A stretch of DNA of 64,000 nucleotides from Helicobacter pylori_CU (GTDB lineage Bacteria; Campylobacterota; Campylobacteria; Campylobacterales; Helicobacteraceae), in contig NC_017733.1 of NCBI RefSeq assembly GCF_000259235.1, positions 124,001 through 188,000 on the forward strand, in the 5' to 3' direction. The position numbers and the translations under genes are program-made. Positions within the stretch are counted from its first letter, which is position 1; every line of letters starts with the position of its first letter. Below are positions 7,675 to 15,790 of the stretch, one piece after another. The notes beneath the pieces were generated by a model. The model was given only the letters and a program-made list of their open reading frames with translations. It searched no databases and had not been told where the DNA came from.

Positions 7675-9042
7675 TTAGCATTCTAAAGTCTTAGCTAACC
7701 CCCCTAACGAAGTCTCTTTGTATTTTTCATTCATGTCTTTCCCGGTTGCATACATCGTAACGATCACTTCATCTAGGCTCACTTTAGGCTTGTATTCATC
7801 TTCTAAGGCTAATTTAGAAGCGCTGATCGCTTTAATCGCTCCTAAAACATTGCGTTCAATGCAAGGGATTTGCACCAAGCCCCCCACCGGATCGCATGTC
7901 AATCCTAAATGGTGCTCCATAGCGATTTCACTAGCGATTAAAACCTGTTGCGTGGTCGCTTGGCACAAATGGGCTAACCCTCCTGCAGCCATAGAGCTTG
8001 CCACGCCAATTTCAGCCTGACACCCCGCTTCTGCGCCGCTCAAGGAAGCGTTTTTCTTGTAAAGATAGCCAATCGCCGCGCTGGTGAGCAAAAAATCATT
8101 GATAGATTTTTGCGACAAATTTTCAAACAAATGGTTTTTGGCATATAAAAGCACACTTGGCACCACCGCGCACGCCCCATTAGTGGGAGCGGTTACCACC
8201 TTGCCTCCACTAGCGTTTTCTTCAGCAATGGCGCGAGCGTAAAGCGAAATGTAATCAATCAAGGCTAAGGGGTCTTTCCCGCTTGTGGGGTGTTTTTCTA
8301 AACGCGTTTTAACGCTTGGGGCTAATCGTGTTACTCTCAAAGAACCAGGCAGATACTTTTCTTTAGAATTAGCCCCATTATCATAACACTCAAGCATCGC
8401 ATGATAAATTTTAACCATCATTGCATCAGGGTGGTTTTTGAGGGCATTTTCTCTCAAACGCACGATTTCAGCGATGCTTTTTTGGTGTTTTTGGCACAAT
8501 TCTAGCAATTCCTTAGCGCTTGAAAAATCATAAGCAACCTTTCCATTTTCATTCTCTTCAGACAAGTTGTCTAATTCTTTTTCAGTATAGACAAACCCTC
8601 CACCGACAGAATAGTAAGTTTCTTCTTTTAAAACTTCATTTTTAGAGTTAAAAGCTTTTAGAATGAGAGCGTTTTGGTGTCTGGCTAAAGGTTTATTGTC
8701 AAAAATCAAATCTTTAGCATAATCAAAAGGGATATGATGCTGGTTAGCGAGTCTTAAAACTTTGTTTTCAAGCACTTCATGCAATAAGGCTTTTTTGGTT
8801 GTTACCTCTAATTCGTTAGCGTAAATGCCATGCAAGCCAATTAAAACCGCCTCATCGCTCAAATGCCCTTTACCGGTTAAAGCTAATGAGCCATGCAAGG
8901 TGATTTGAACGCGCACAACCTGCTCTAAAACGCCTTTTAACGACTCGCAAAATCTCGCTCCCGCTTCCATAGGCCCTATGGTATGTGAAGAGCTAGGCCC
9001 AACGCCGATTTTAAAAATGGATAAAATAGAAAAACTAGCCAT
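7675..9042 (-). CDS. sdaA: L-serine dehydratase (iron-sulfur type)
   Basis: 455 aa, single-chain enzyme that deaminates L-serine to pyruvate and ammonia in the cytoplasm. The N-terminal domain begins ASFSILSIFKIGVGPSSSHT with the GPSSSHTIGPM substrate loop. The C-terminal domain holds the 4Fe-4S ligands in AEAGCQAEIG and TCDPVGGLVQIPCIERN. The ATG at 9042 shares one base with the TAA of sdaC, giving a two-gene serine uptake and degradation operon. Serine is a preferred carbon source of H. pylori, and the pyruvate produced joins that from lactate. Confidence 0.96.
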   Translation of the reverse strand: MASFSILSIFKIGVGPSSSHTIGPMEAGARFCESLKGVLEQVVRVQITLHGSLALTGKGHLSDEAVLIGLHGIYANELEVTTKKALLHEVLENKVLRLANQHHIPFDYAKDLIFDNKPLARHQNALILKAFNSKNEVLKEETYYSVGGGFVYTEKELDNLSEENENGKVAYDFSSAKELLELCQKHQKSIAEIVRLRENALKNHPDAMMVKIYHAMLECYDNGANSKEKYLPGSLRVTRLAPSVKTRLEKHPTSGKDPLALIDYISLYARAIAEENASGGKVVTAPTNGACAVVPSVLLYAKNHLFENLSQKSINDFLLTSAAIGYLYKKNASLSGAEAGCQAEIGVASSMAAGGLAHLCQATTQQVLIASEIAMEHHLGLTCDPVGGLVQIPCIERNVLGAIKAISASKLALEDEYKPKVSLDEVIVTMYATGKDMNEKYKETSLGGLAKTLEC

Positions 9043-10283
9043 TAAAATAGTCCTAAAAACACGCTCAAAGCCGTCAAGCTCCCAAAGACAAACACAAAAA
9101 TATCCACTTTGAAGTTTCTAAAACGCTTCAAACTAGAAACGCTATAAAAAGCTATCATGGGCATCACAAACAGAATGAGCGCGATAATGGGGCCGCCTAA
9201 ATTTTCAATAAAATCCAAGATATTGGGGTTAATATAAGCCACCAGCGTGATAGTCAGCCATAAAAAAATCGTTACGCTCACGCTCAGGGTTTTAGAAGCT
9301 TTTTTCAACTTTAAACTTTGAATGATAATGCCTTCTAAACCTTCCTTAGCCCCATAATAATGCCCAAAAAAAGATGAAAAAATCGCTAAAAAAGCCACCA
9401 CAGGCCCCGCATAATTGATTAAAGGGTTGTTTAAAGTGTTAGCAAAATAGCTTAAAATGGGGATATTTTGTTCCCTTGCTTTCACAAAATCATCAGCACT
9501 CAAGCACATGACACAAGAAAACACAAAAAACATCACAAACCCTAAAAGCATCAGCGATGTCCCTAATTCAATTTGATTGAGTTTATATTCTTTGAAAGTG
9601 CCGTATTCTTTTCCCACATTTTGAGTGAAGGTTGAAATAATGGGGCTATGGTTAAATGAAAACACAAGCACCGGTAAGGTTAGCCAAATCGCTAACACAA
9701 ATTCTTTAAAACTCGGCACCACAAAAAGATTAGTGCCTTGCCAATAAGGGATAAGATATAAAGAAAAAAGCAATAAAATCAAGCATAAAGGATACACTAA
9801 AGCGTTACAAATGCGCGTAACAATCGTAGCGTTAAAAACCATCACCAACATCATTAAAGAAACTAACACCACAGCCAGTAAGCCCCGATGAAAAGGCGCT
9901 AAATGCAACTGGTTAGTGAAAAAATGATCAAACACATTAGTGATACCCACCCCATAAGCCAAGCAAATAGGATAAATCGCCAAGAAATAAAGCAAAGTGA
10001 TAAGAAAACCCCATTGAGCGCCAAAATGAGAGCGAACGACCATGGTAATGTCTTCTTGATCTTTAGATCCTATGAAATAAGCTAAGGCTCTATGCCCTAG
10101 ATAAGTTAAAGGGAATATAATCGCGCTCATCACCACAATAGCCCATATCCCATGCCCACCGGCTCTAATAGGCAAAAATAAAATCCCAGCCCCCACCGCC
10201 GTGCCAAATAAAGACGCTATCCAACGCAAATCAAACAAATTGAGTTTTTTAGGATCTCTTGGAACTGCTTTTTCTTGTGCCAT
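9042..10283 (-). CDS. sdaC: Serine transporter, HAAAP family
   Basis: 413 aa with about 11 hydrophobic segments. The start region LFDLRWIASLFGTAVGAGILFLPI matches the hydroxy/aromatic amino-acid permease family (SdaC/TdcC). It is the first gene of the sdaC-sdaA operon. Serine with protons is its likely substrate, inferred from the partner enzyme. A TACAAT -10 on the minus strand (10322-10327) lies about 40 bases upstream. Confidence 0.94.
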   Translation of the reverse strand: MAQEKAVPRDPKKLNLFDLRWIASLFGTAVGAGILFLPIRAGGHGIWAIVVMSAIIFPLTYLGHRALAYFIGSKDQEDITMVVRSHFGAQWGFLITLLYFLAIYPICLAYGVGITNVFDHFFTNQLHLAPFHRGLLAVVLVSLMMLVMVFNATIVTRICNALVYPLCLILLLFSLYLIPYWQGTNLFVVPSFKEFVLAIWLTLPVLVFSFNHSPIISTFTQNVGKEYGTFKEYKLNQIELGTSLMLLGFVMFFVFSCVMCLSADDFVKAREQNIPILSYFANTLNNPLINYAGPVVAFLAIFSSFFGHYYGAKEGLEGIIIQSLKLKKASKTLSVSVTIFLWLTITLVAYINPNILDFIENLGGPIIALILFVMPMIAFYSVSSLKRFRNFKVDIFVFVFGSLTALSVFLGLF

Positions 10284-10422
10284 GCTATTAAACCGCCCTT
10301 TTATCGTGTTAAAGAGCTTTCATTGTAGCATAAAGCTTTTTATGATTGGGGTTTTTTGAGATTAAGGGGTGGTTTTGGGCGCGCATTTATTTTCTAAAAT
10401 CCACGATTTAACCCGCACAAGC

Positions 10423-10428
10423 TATAAT
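10423..10428 (+). promoter_or_regulatory. -10 box TATAAT for DAHP synthase
   Basis: TATAAT in GCTATAATAACGC lies 36 bases before the ATG at 10464, with AAAGGA as ribosome site. It is back to back with the sdaC promoter. Confidence 0.65.
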
Positions 10429-10463
10429 AACGCTTAAAAAAAGATTAATAAAGGATTATAGAA

Positions 10464-11813
10464 ATGTCAAACACAACCTGGTCGCCAACTTCATGGCATT
10501 CTTTTAAGATAGAGCAACACCCCACTTACAAAGATAAGCAAGAATTAGAAAGGGTCAAAAAAGAATTGCACTCCTACCCTCCCTTAGTGTTTGCTGGCGA
10601 AGCGAGGAACTTGCAAGAGCGATTAGCCCAAGTCATTGACAATAAGGCGTTTTTGTTGCAAGGGGGCGATTGCGCGGAGTCGTTTTCTCAATTTAGCGCT
10701 AACCGAATTAGAGACATGTTTAAAGTGATGATGCAAATGGCGATCGTTCTCACTTTTGCTGGCTCTATACCGATCGTGAAAGTGGGGCGCATTGCCGGGC
10801 AATTTGCCAAGCCTCGCTCCGATGCGACTGAAATACTAGATGATGAAGAAGTGTTGAGTTACAGAGGGGATATTATCAATGGGATTTCTAAAAAAGAAAG
10901 AGAGCCAAAGCCTGAAAGAATGCTTAAAGCTTACCATCAAAGCGTAGCGACTTTAAACCTTATCAGAGCCTTTGCTCAAGGCGGGTTAGCGGATTTGGAA
11001 CAAGTGCATCGTTTCAATTTGGATTTTGTCAAAAACAACGACTTTGGGCAAAAATACCAGCAAATCGCTGATCGGATCACGCAAGCTTTAGGGTTTATGC
11101 GAGCGTGTGGGGTGGAGATAGAGCGAACGCCTATCCTTAGGGAAGTGGAATTTTACACCAGCCACGAAGCGTTACTGCTCCATTATGAAGAGCCGTTGGT
11201 GCGTAAAGATAGTTTGACTAACCAGTTTTATGATTGCTCCGCGCACATGCTGTGGATTGGCGAAAGGACAAGAGACCCTAAAGGCGCGCATGTGGAGTTT
11301 TTAAGGGGAGTTTGTAACCCTATTGGCGTGAAAATCGGGCCTAATGCGAGCGTGAGCGAAGTGTTAGAATTGTGCGATGTTTTAAACCCGCACAACCTTA
11401 AAGGGCGTTTGAATTTGATCGTGCGCATGGGTTCTAAGATGATTAAAGAGCGCTTGCCTAAGCTTTTACAAGGGGTGTTGAAAGAAAAACGCCATATTTT
11501 ATGGAGCATTGATCCCATGCATGGCAACACGGTTAAAACCAGTTTGGGGGTTAAAACAAGGGCTTTTGATAGCGTATTAGATGAAGTGAAAAGCTTTTTT
11601 GAAATCCATAGGGCTGAAGGGAGTTTAGCTTCAGGGGTTCATTTGGAAATGACGGGTGAAAATGTTACAGAATGTATCGGTGGCTCGCAAGCGATCACCG
11701 AAGAGGGTTTGAGCTGCCATTATTATACGCAATGCGATCCAAGACTAAACGCCACTCAAGCCTTAGAACTCGCTTTTTTAATCGCTGACATGCTTAAAAA
11801 ACAACGATCTTAG
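10464..11813 (+). CDS. aroF: 3-deoxy-7-phosphoheptulonate synthase, class II
   Basis: 449 aa. It condenses PEP and erythrose-4-phosphate, the first step of the shikimate pathway. The sequence has the class II (plant-type) features: WSPTSWHSF at the N-terminus, LLQGGDCAESF around residue 68, GRIAGQFAKPRS, and the metal-site region WSIDPMHGNT followed by GVHLEMTGENVTECIGG near the C-terminus. Gene naming varies (aroF, aroG, dhs1); the symbol follows Helicobacter usage. aroK, a later pathway gene, lies at 31586. Confidence 0.95.
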   Translation: MSNTTWSPTSWHSFKIEQHPTYKDKQELERVKKELHSYPPLVFAGEARNLQERLAQVIDNKAFLLQGGDCAESFSQFSANRIRDMFKVMMQMAIVLTFAGSIPIVKVGRIAGQFAKPRSDATEILDDEEVLSYRGDIINGISKKEREPKPERMLKAYHQSVATLNLIRAFAQGGLADLEQVHRFNLDFVKNNDFGQKYQQIADRITQALGFMRACGVEIERTPILREVEFYTSHEALLLHYEEPLVRKDSLTNQFYDCSAHMLWIGERTRDPKGAHVEFLRGVCNPIGVKIGPNASVSEVLELCDVLNPHNLKGRLNLIVRMGSKMIKERLPKLLQGVLKEKRHILWSIDPMHGNTVKTSLGVKTRAFDSVLDEVKSFFEIHRAEGSLASGVHLEMTGENVTECIGGSQAITEEGLSCHYYTQCDPRLNATQALELAFLIADMLKKQRS

Positions 11814-11842
11814 TTAAAAAGAGATTAATCTTTTTTTAACTC
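11813..11842 (+). terminator. Terminator of DAHP synthase gene
   Basis: GTTAAAAAGA and TCTTTTTTTAAC form a stem around GATTAA immediately after the stop, with a T-run in and after the 3' arm. Confidence 0.65.
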
Positions 11843-11850
11843 TTTTTCTT

Positions 11851-11856
11851 TATAAT
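11851..11856 (+). promoter_or_regulatory. -10 box TATAAT for the 44-aa lipoprotein
   Basis: CTTTATAATTATCG lies 36 bases upstream of the ATG at 11892, directly after the upstream terminator, so the lipoprotein gene is its own transcription unit. Confidence 0.65.
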
Positions 11857-11891
11857 TATCGTAAGCATTTTAATATTCAAAGGAGCTTGAA

Positions 11892-12026
11892 ATGAGAATT
11901 TCTCTTTTAGCTGTAATTTTAGCGTTATTGTTTGTGGCTTGCCATGAAACTAAAAAACAAATCTTACAAAACGAAGCCGATAGCACCCCTTCAGAAAAAA
12001 CCATTTGGCAACCTGAACAAAAATAA
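11892..12026 (+). CDS. Small predicted lipoprotein (44 aa)
   Basis: AAAGGAG lies 7 bases before the ATG. The product starts MRISLLAVILALLFVAC, a full lipoprotein signal with an LFVAC lipobox, then only 27 polar residues (HETKKQILQNEADS and a C-terminal PEQK). It resembles small entericidin-like lipoproteins in design, but no family is recognised. Position corresponds to HP0135. It has its own promoter and is followed by repeat copy C. Confidence 0.75.
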   Translation: MRISLLAVILALLFVACHETKKQILQNEADSTPSEKTIWQPEQK

Positions 12027-12039
12027 AAAATTGTAAAAA

Positions 12040-12165
12040 TCCTCAAAGGCATTTTTTAAAATAAACACAATCAAAAAGCTGGTGGGTGATAGTTTTTTGT
12101 AAAGCGATCTTAGGGCTATTAAGGGGGAATGATTTCAAAACACTCCCTATCCCTTATGAAGTTTA
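12040..12165 (+). repeat. Intergenic palindromic repeat, copy C
   Basis: It shows the AAAGGCATTTTTTA box at about 12048, AAAGCGATCTTAGGG, and the hairpin core GGGGGAATGATTTC with CACTCCC at 12123-12147, followed by TATCCCTTA as in copy A. Confidence 0.6.
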
Positions 12166-12209
12166 TTATCAAACGAAGTTTAAAGAAACAAGTTCTTAAA
12201 AGTGAGAGA

Positions 12210-12263
12210 ATGGCCAAAAAGCCTAAAATTAAAAAGCCTAAAACTAAAATGGGCGAAATCTAG
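12210..12263 (+). CDS. Possible 17-aa basic mini-ORF
   Basis: ATG at 12210 encodes MAKKPKIKKPKTKMGEI with a repeated KKPK unit and stops at TAG 12261. AGTGAGAGA precedes it and is only a weak ribosome site. It converges on bcp and nearly touches its stop. Translation is uncertain. Confidence 0.2.
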   Translation: MAKKPKIKKPKTKMGEI

Positions 12264-12272
12264 AGAGTTAAA

Positions 12273-12731
12273 CTACAAACTCTCTAAAACTTTTTGAGCA
12301 TGCCCTTTCGCTTTGACATTATAGAAGCATTTTTCTAAAACGCCTTGCGTGTTGATAATGAAAGTGGAGCGGATAATCCCCAAATGCTCCTTCCCATAAA
12401 GCATGCGTTTGCCATAAGTTTTGTAAAGATTGGCCACTTTTTTATCTTCATCGCAGAGCAAGATCACATTCAAAGAGCATTGGCTGATAAATTTTTGATG
12501 CGATTGCACATTATCAGGGCTTACGCCTACGACAACAGCGTTTTTCTTTTCAAATTCACTAAACAGAGCACTAAAATCTTTGGCTTCTAAGGTGCATCCG
12601 GGGGTGTTGTCTTTAGGGTAGAAATACAACACCACTTTTTTATGGAGCAAATCTTTTAAAGAAATTTCCACGCCATCGCTGTTTTTCAACCTGAAATCAG
12701 GGGCTAATTGCCCTACTTCTAATTTTTCCAT
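12273..12731 (-). CDS. bcp: Peroxiredoxin, BCP/thiol peroxidase family
   Basis: 152 aa. The peroxidatic Cys lies in NTPGCTLEAKDFS near residue 46. The five-residue-later resolving Cys of E. coli-type BCP is absent (CTLEAKDF), so this is a 1-Cys type or uses a more distant Cys (SQCSL, LLCDED). It reduces organic hydroperoxides with thioredoxin and protects a catalase-rich microaerophile. The start METLEVGQLAPDF-like MEKLEVGQLAPDF is normal for the family. It is the last gene of the minus-strand block that includes lutABC, 9 bases after lutC. Confidence 0.93.
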   Translation of the reverse strand: MEKLEVGQLAPDFRLKNSDGVEISLKDLLHKKVVLYFYPKDNTPGCTLEAKDFSALFSEFEKKNAVVVGVSPDNVQSHQKFISQCSLNVILLCDEDKKVANLYKTYGKRMLYGKEHLGIIRSTFIINTQGVLEKCFYNVKAKGHAQKVLESL

Positions 12732-12740
12732 TCTTATCCT

Positions 12741-13376
12741 TTAATAGAGAATGATAGCGACTTTTTGAGGCCCATGCACCCCAAAAACGGTTTTTAATTC
12801 AATGTCAGCTGTCCGGCTAGGCCCGCCAATAAGGAGCATGTTTGTGGGTAATGCGCCGTTTTGGCCTTGATTTTTTAAAGCTTGCACGCCTTCGCTCAAA
12901 TTGCGCACAATGGATTCTTTTTTCAATAAAATGATGCAATTAAGGGTGATGAGCGAAAGCAATCGTGGGCTTGCATGCGAAGAAACCGCCCCAATCATGC
13001 CCAAGCTTGAAATCCCACAAACCCCATGCAATAAAGCCGTATCAATCTCAAACAATTCTTCACGCATCGCTTCAATTTCTTTATCATAAGGCTGTAAAGC
13101 AAAATCCTTAAACGCTTCAAAATTCAAATTCAAATCTGTAGAGTGTAAGACTTTTTTGCTTTGAAAATTTTCTAAAGCCTTTAAAATGGCTTGCTCTAAA
13201 TTTTCTTTAGCGCTTTCAATGACTTCAGCTTTATTCAACACCTGGAAATGCTTGTATTCTTCCACTAAGTCTTCAAACTCCACTTTAATGATATTTCTAT
13301 AAATAGGGTTTGCTCCCTGAATGGCATGCTTGGCTTTGGCTTCTTTAATGCACTTTAAAATAAGCTCTTTACTCAT
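12741..13376 (-). CDS. lutC: Lactate utilization protein C (LUD domain)
   Basis: 211 aa, LUD/DUF162 domain, with the conserved C-terminal stretch IGGPSRTADIELKTVFGVHGP. LutC works with LutA and LutB in L-lactate oxidation to pyruvate. Its ATG lies inside the end of lutB (8-base overlap), so the two are co-translated. Confidence 0.93.
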   Translation of the reverse strand: MSKELILKCIKEAKAKHAIQGANPIYRNIIKVEFEDLVEEYKHFQVLNKAEVIESAKENLEQAILKALENFQSKKVLHSTDLNLNFEAFKDFALQPYDKEIEAMREELFEIDTALLHGVCGISSLGMIGAVSSHASPRLLSLITLNCIILLKKESIVRNLSEGVQALKNQGQNGALPTNMLLIGGPSRTADIELKTVFGVHGPQKVAIILY

Positions 13377-14820
13377 AAATCACCCCTTCTAAGTGCTGGA
13401 CTTTGGCATGCAAACTCGTGTCCATATTGGGTAAGGTCCTCACGCTCGCCCACTCTTTGACTAAAGGCAGTATGGGGGCTAAAAGCTTGCCTAAAGGCGA
13501 GAAAAATTGAGCCATTTTTAATTGGAAACGCCACTTAGCCCCATCGCTTGCCATTTTGGCAAACATTTTCATAGAGAATTTTTCCATCCCGCTGTGTTGG
13601 GTGCTTTTAACCCCCTTGACCACGCCCCTGCCCTCACCCACTTTATCGGATCGTAAATCCCTAATGAGTTCTGCTAAAGGGATTTCTACGGGGCATACTT
13701 CAGTGCAACGCCCGCAAAGACTGCACAAATTAGGGATATGCCCGTAATTATTCAAGCCAAAGAGTTGGGGGGATACCACCACGCCTATAGGACCAGGATA
13801 AGTAGAAAGATAGGCATGCCCACCGATTTTATCATACACAGGGCAGTGGTTCAAACAAGTCCCGCAACGAATGCATGAAAGAGCGCGATAATACTTTTCA
13901 TCAGCCAAAATATTGGAGCGGTTATTGTCTAATAAAATGATATGGGCTTCTTTAGGGCCGTCTAAATCGCCCTCTTTTCTGGGGCCTGTGATAATGTTTT
14001 GATAGCAAGTGATAGGCACACCCACCGCGCTTGGGGCGAGCAAATTGTTTAAAATCGCCGCATCATCAAAGCTTTCTACTAATTTTTCAATCCCACAAAT
14101 TGCGACATGCACATCGCATGCGGTGGTGCTCATTCTGCCATTGCCTTCATTTTCCACTAACCAGATCGCTCCCTCATTAGCGATAGCGAAATTAACCCCA
14201 CTAATCCCCATTTTAAAGCTTTCAAATTCTTTGCGCATGTGTTTTCTGGCGATCGCATTGAGCTTTTCAGGTTCTTCTTCATAAGCGGCGTTGAGTTTTT
14301 CTTCAAAAATCTTACCGATTTGCTTGCGGTTTTTATGGATAGCCGGCACGACAATATGCACAGGGTGTTCATTGATGAGCTGGATAATCAATTCGCCCAA
14401 ATCCGTTTCTTGCGCTTGAATGCCCTTTTCTTTCAAGTAATGGTTCAAGCCAATTTCTTCGCTCGCCATGGATTTTTGTTTTAAAATGCGCTTGATATTC
14501 TTTTCTTTGGCGAGGTTGTAAATGATTTCATTGGCTTCATCGCCGTCTTTAGCGTAGTGGATTTTAAAGCCGTTTTGAGTGGCGTTTTTTTCAAACAATT
14601 CCAAATACTCATCAAGCCTGGATAAAATCTTAAGCTTGACTTCTTTGCCTAATTCCCTTAAATTTTCCCATTCACTGTAACGATTTTTAATCAGATTCTT
14701 ACGATTAGCCCTTAAGGTATCCATTGCAGAACGCAAATTTTCCCTTAATTGCATATCGCCTAATTGGTCGGTGATGATTTCTTCGTATTCTTGGTCGCTA
14801 TGATATTTTTCCATGATCAT
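13369..14820 (-). CDS. lutB: Lactate utilization protein B (iron-sulfur)
   Basis: 483 aa. The N-terminal two thirds form a LUD domain (GVNFAIANEGAIWLVENEGN). Two 4Fe-4S motifs follow at residues ~310-375: CIRCGTCLNHCPVY and LCSLCGRCTEVCPVEIPL. The C-terminal part is the usual LutB extension. It passes electrons from lactate oxidation toward the quinone pool. The start lies 22 bases after the lutA stop. Confidence 0.95.
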   Translation of the reverse strand: MIMEKYHSDQEYEEIITDQLGDMQLRENLRSAMDTLRANRKNLIKNRYSEWENLRELGKEVKLKILSRLDEYLELFEKNATQNGFKIHYAKDGDEANEIIYNLAKEKNIKRILKQKSMASEEIGLNHYLKEKGIQAQETDLGELIIQLINEHPVHIVVPAIHKNRKQIGKIFEEKLNAAYEEEPEKLNAIARKHMRKEFESFKMGISGVNFAIANEGAIWLVENEGNGRMSTTACDVHVAICGIEKLVESFDDAAILNNLLAPSAVGVPITCYQNIITGPRKEGDLDGPKEAHIILLDNNRSNILADEKYYRALSCIRCGTCLNHCPVYDKIGGHAYLSTYPGPIGVVVSPQLFGLNNYGHIPNLCSLCGRCTEVCPVEIPLAELIRDLRSDKVGEGRGVVKGVKSTQHSGMEKFSMKMFAKMASDGAKWRFQLKMAQFFSPLGKLLAPILPLVKEWASVRTLPNMDTSLHAKVQHLEGVIYE

Positions 14821-14842
14821 TCCTTAAAACAATTCTTTAATG

Positions 14843-15571
14843 TTAAAGCCCAAGCCTTGAGGCTAAAAAGTCATAAAAATGCATGGGTTTTGTCAGAGAG
14901 CCCATTTTTTGCATAGCGGTGCTGATATTCATCAAACACCCCGCATCCGCTGAAACAATCACATCCACATGACGGCTTTCTATGTCTTTAATCTTTTCTT
15001 TGACCATAACCGCTGAAATTTCAGGCTCTTTAACCGAAAAAGTCCCCCCAAACCCGCAACATTCTTCTTCTTTTTCCAATTCAATGAGTTCCACATTTTT
15101 AAGCTGTCTGATGAGGTTTTTCGCCGAGTCAATCACTTTAGCCACCCTTAAGGCATGGCAATTAGAATGCCATGTGATTTTAAGGGGTTCGCCCTTATCT
15201 TCATACTTGACTTGCAATTTTTTATCCAAAAATTCGCTCAATTCATACACCCTAGAGCAAAAATCTTTAACCATGTTAAATTCCGCATGCCCTTCAAACA
15301 ATTCCAAATAATCATGCCGCATCATCCCTGTGCATGAACCGCTAGGCAAGATAATAGGGTAGTCGTTATTGGAATAAAGCTTGATATTGTATAAAACGAC
15401 TTTTTTAGTCTCTTCATAGTATCCTGAGTTATAGCTTGGCTGGCCGCAACATGTCTGGTCTTTTTTAAAAACCACTTCCAAATTTTCCTTGCGGAGTAAT
15501 TTGATAGCGTTAAGCGATGCGTTGCTGTATATGGCTGCTCCTAGACAAGTAGCAAAGAAATTGACTTTCAA
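14843..15571 (-). CDS. lutA: Lactate utilization protein A (CCG-domain)
   Basis: 242 aa from TTG at 15571, starting MKVNFFATCLGAAIYSNAS. AAGGAGC (15577-15583) is well placed for this TTG. A longer frame opens at GTG 15610, but a -10-like TATTAT/TATATT overlaps that codon, so the extra 13 residues are unlikely to be made. Two CCG domains are seen: CCGQPSYNSG and CCGFGGTFSV, each paired with upstream SNCHA or SGSCTG cysteines that hold iron-sulfur clusters. First gene of lutABC, divergent from the lactate permeases. Confidence 0.94.
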   Translation of the reverse strand: MKVNFFATCLGAAIYSNASLNAIKLLRKENLEVVFKKDQTCCGQPSYNSGYYEETKKVVLYNIKLYSNNDYPIILPSGSCTGMMRHDYLELFEGHAEFNMVKDFCSRVYELSEFLDKKLQVKYEDKGEPLKITWHSNCHALRVAKVIDSAKNLIRQLKNVELIELEKEEECCGFGGTFSVKEPEISAVMVKEKIKDIESRHVDVIVSADAGCLMNISTAMQKMGSLTKPMHFYDFLASRLGL

Positions 15572-15790
15572 AGAAGGCTCCTTAAATTCCAAATTAAGAG
15601 TTTCAAACACAATATAATACTCAAAATTAGTAAGATTGTAACCACAAGTTGATCAACCCACTCGCTCAAACATTGTTACTAAAATAAACCACAAACCCAT
15701 TAAATTTGACTTAATATTAAATGCTACTTAAAATTAGTTTTTTCTTTTAAGTAAGATAAAAAAATACTTTTAATTATTCAAGGAAAATTT

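Noticed and set aside
15572..15610. Longer LutA from GTG 15610
   Set aside because: A -10-like sequence overlaps the codon and the TTG at 15571 has a good ribosome site.
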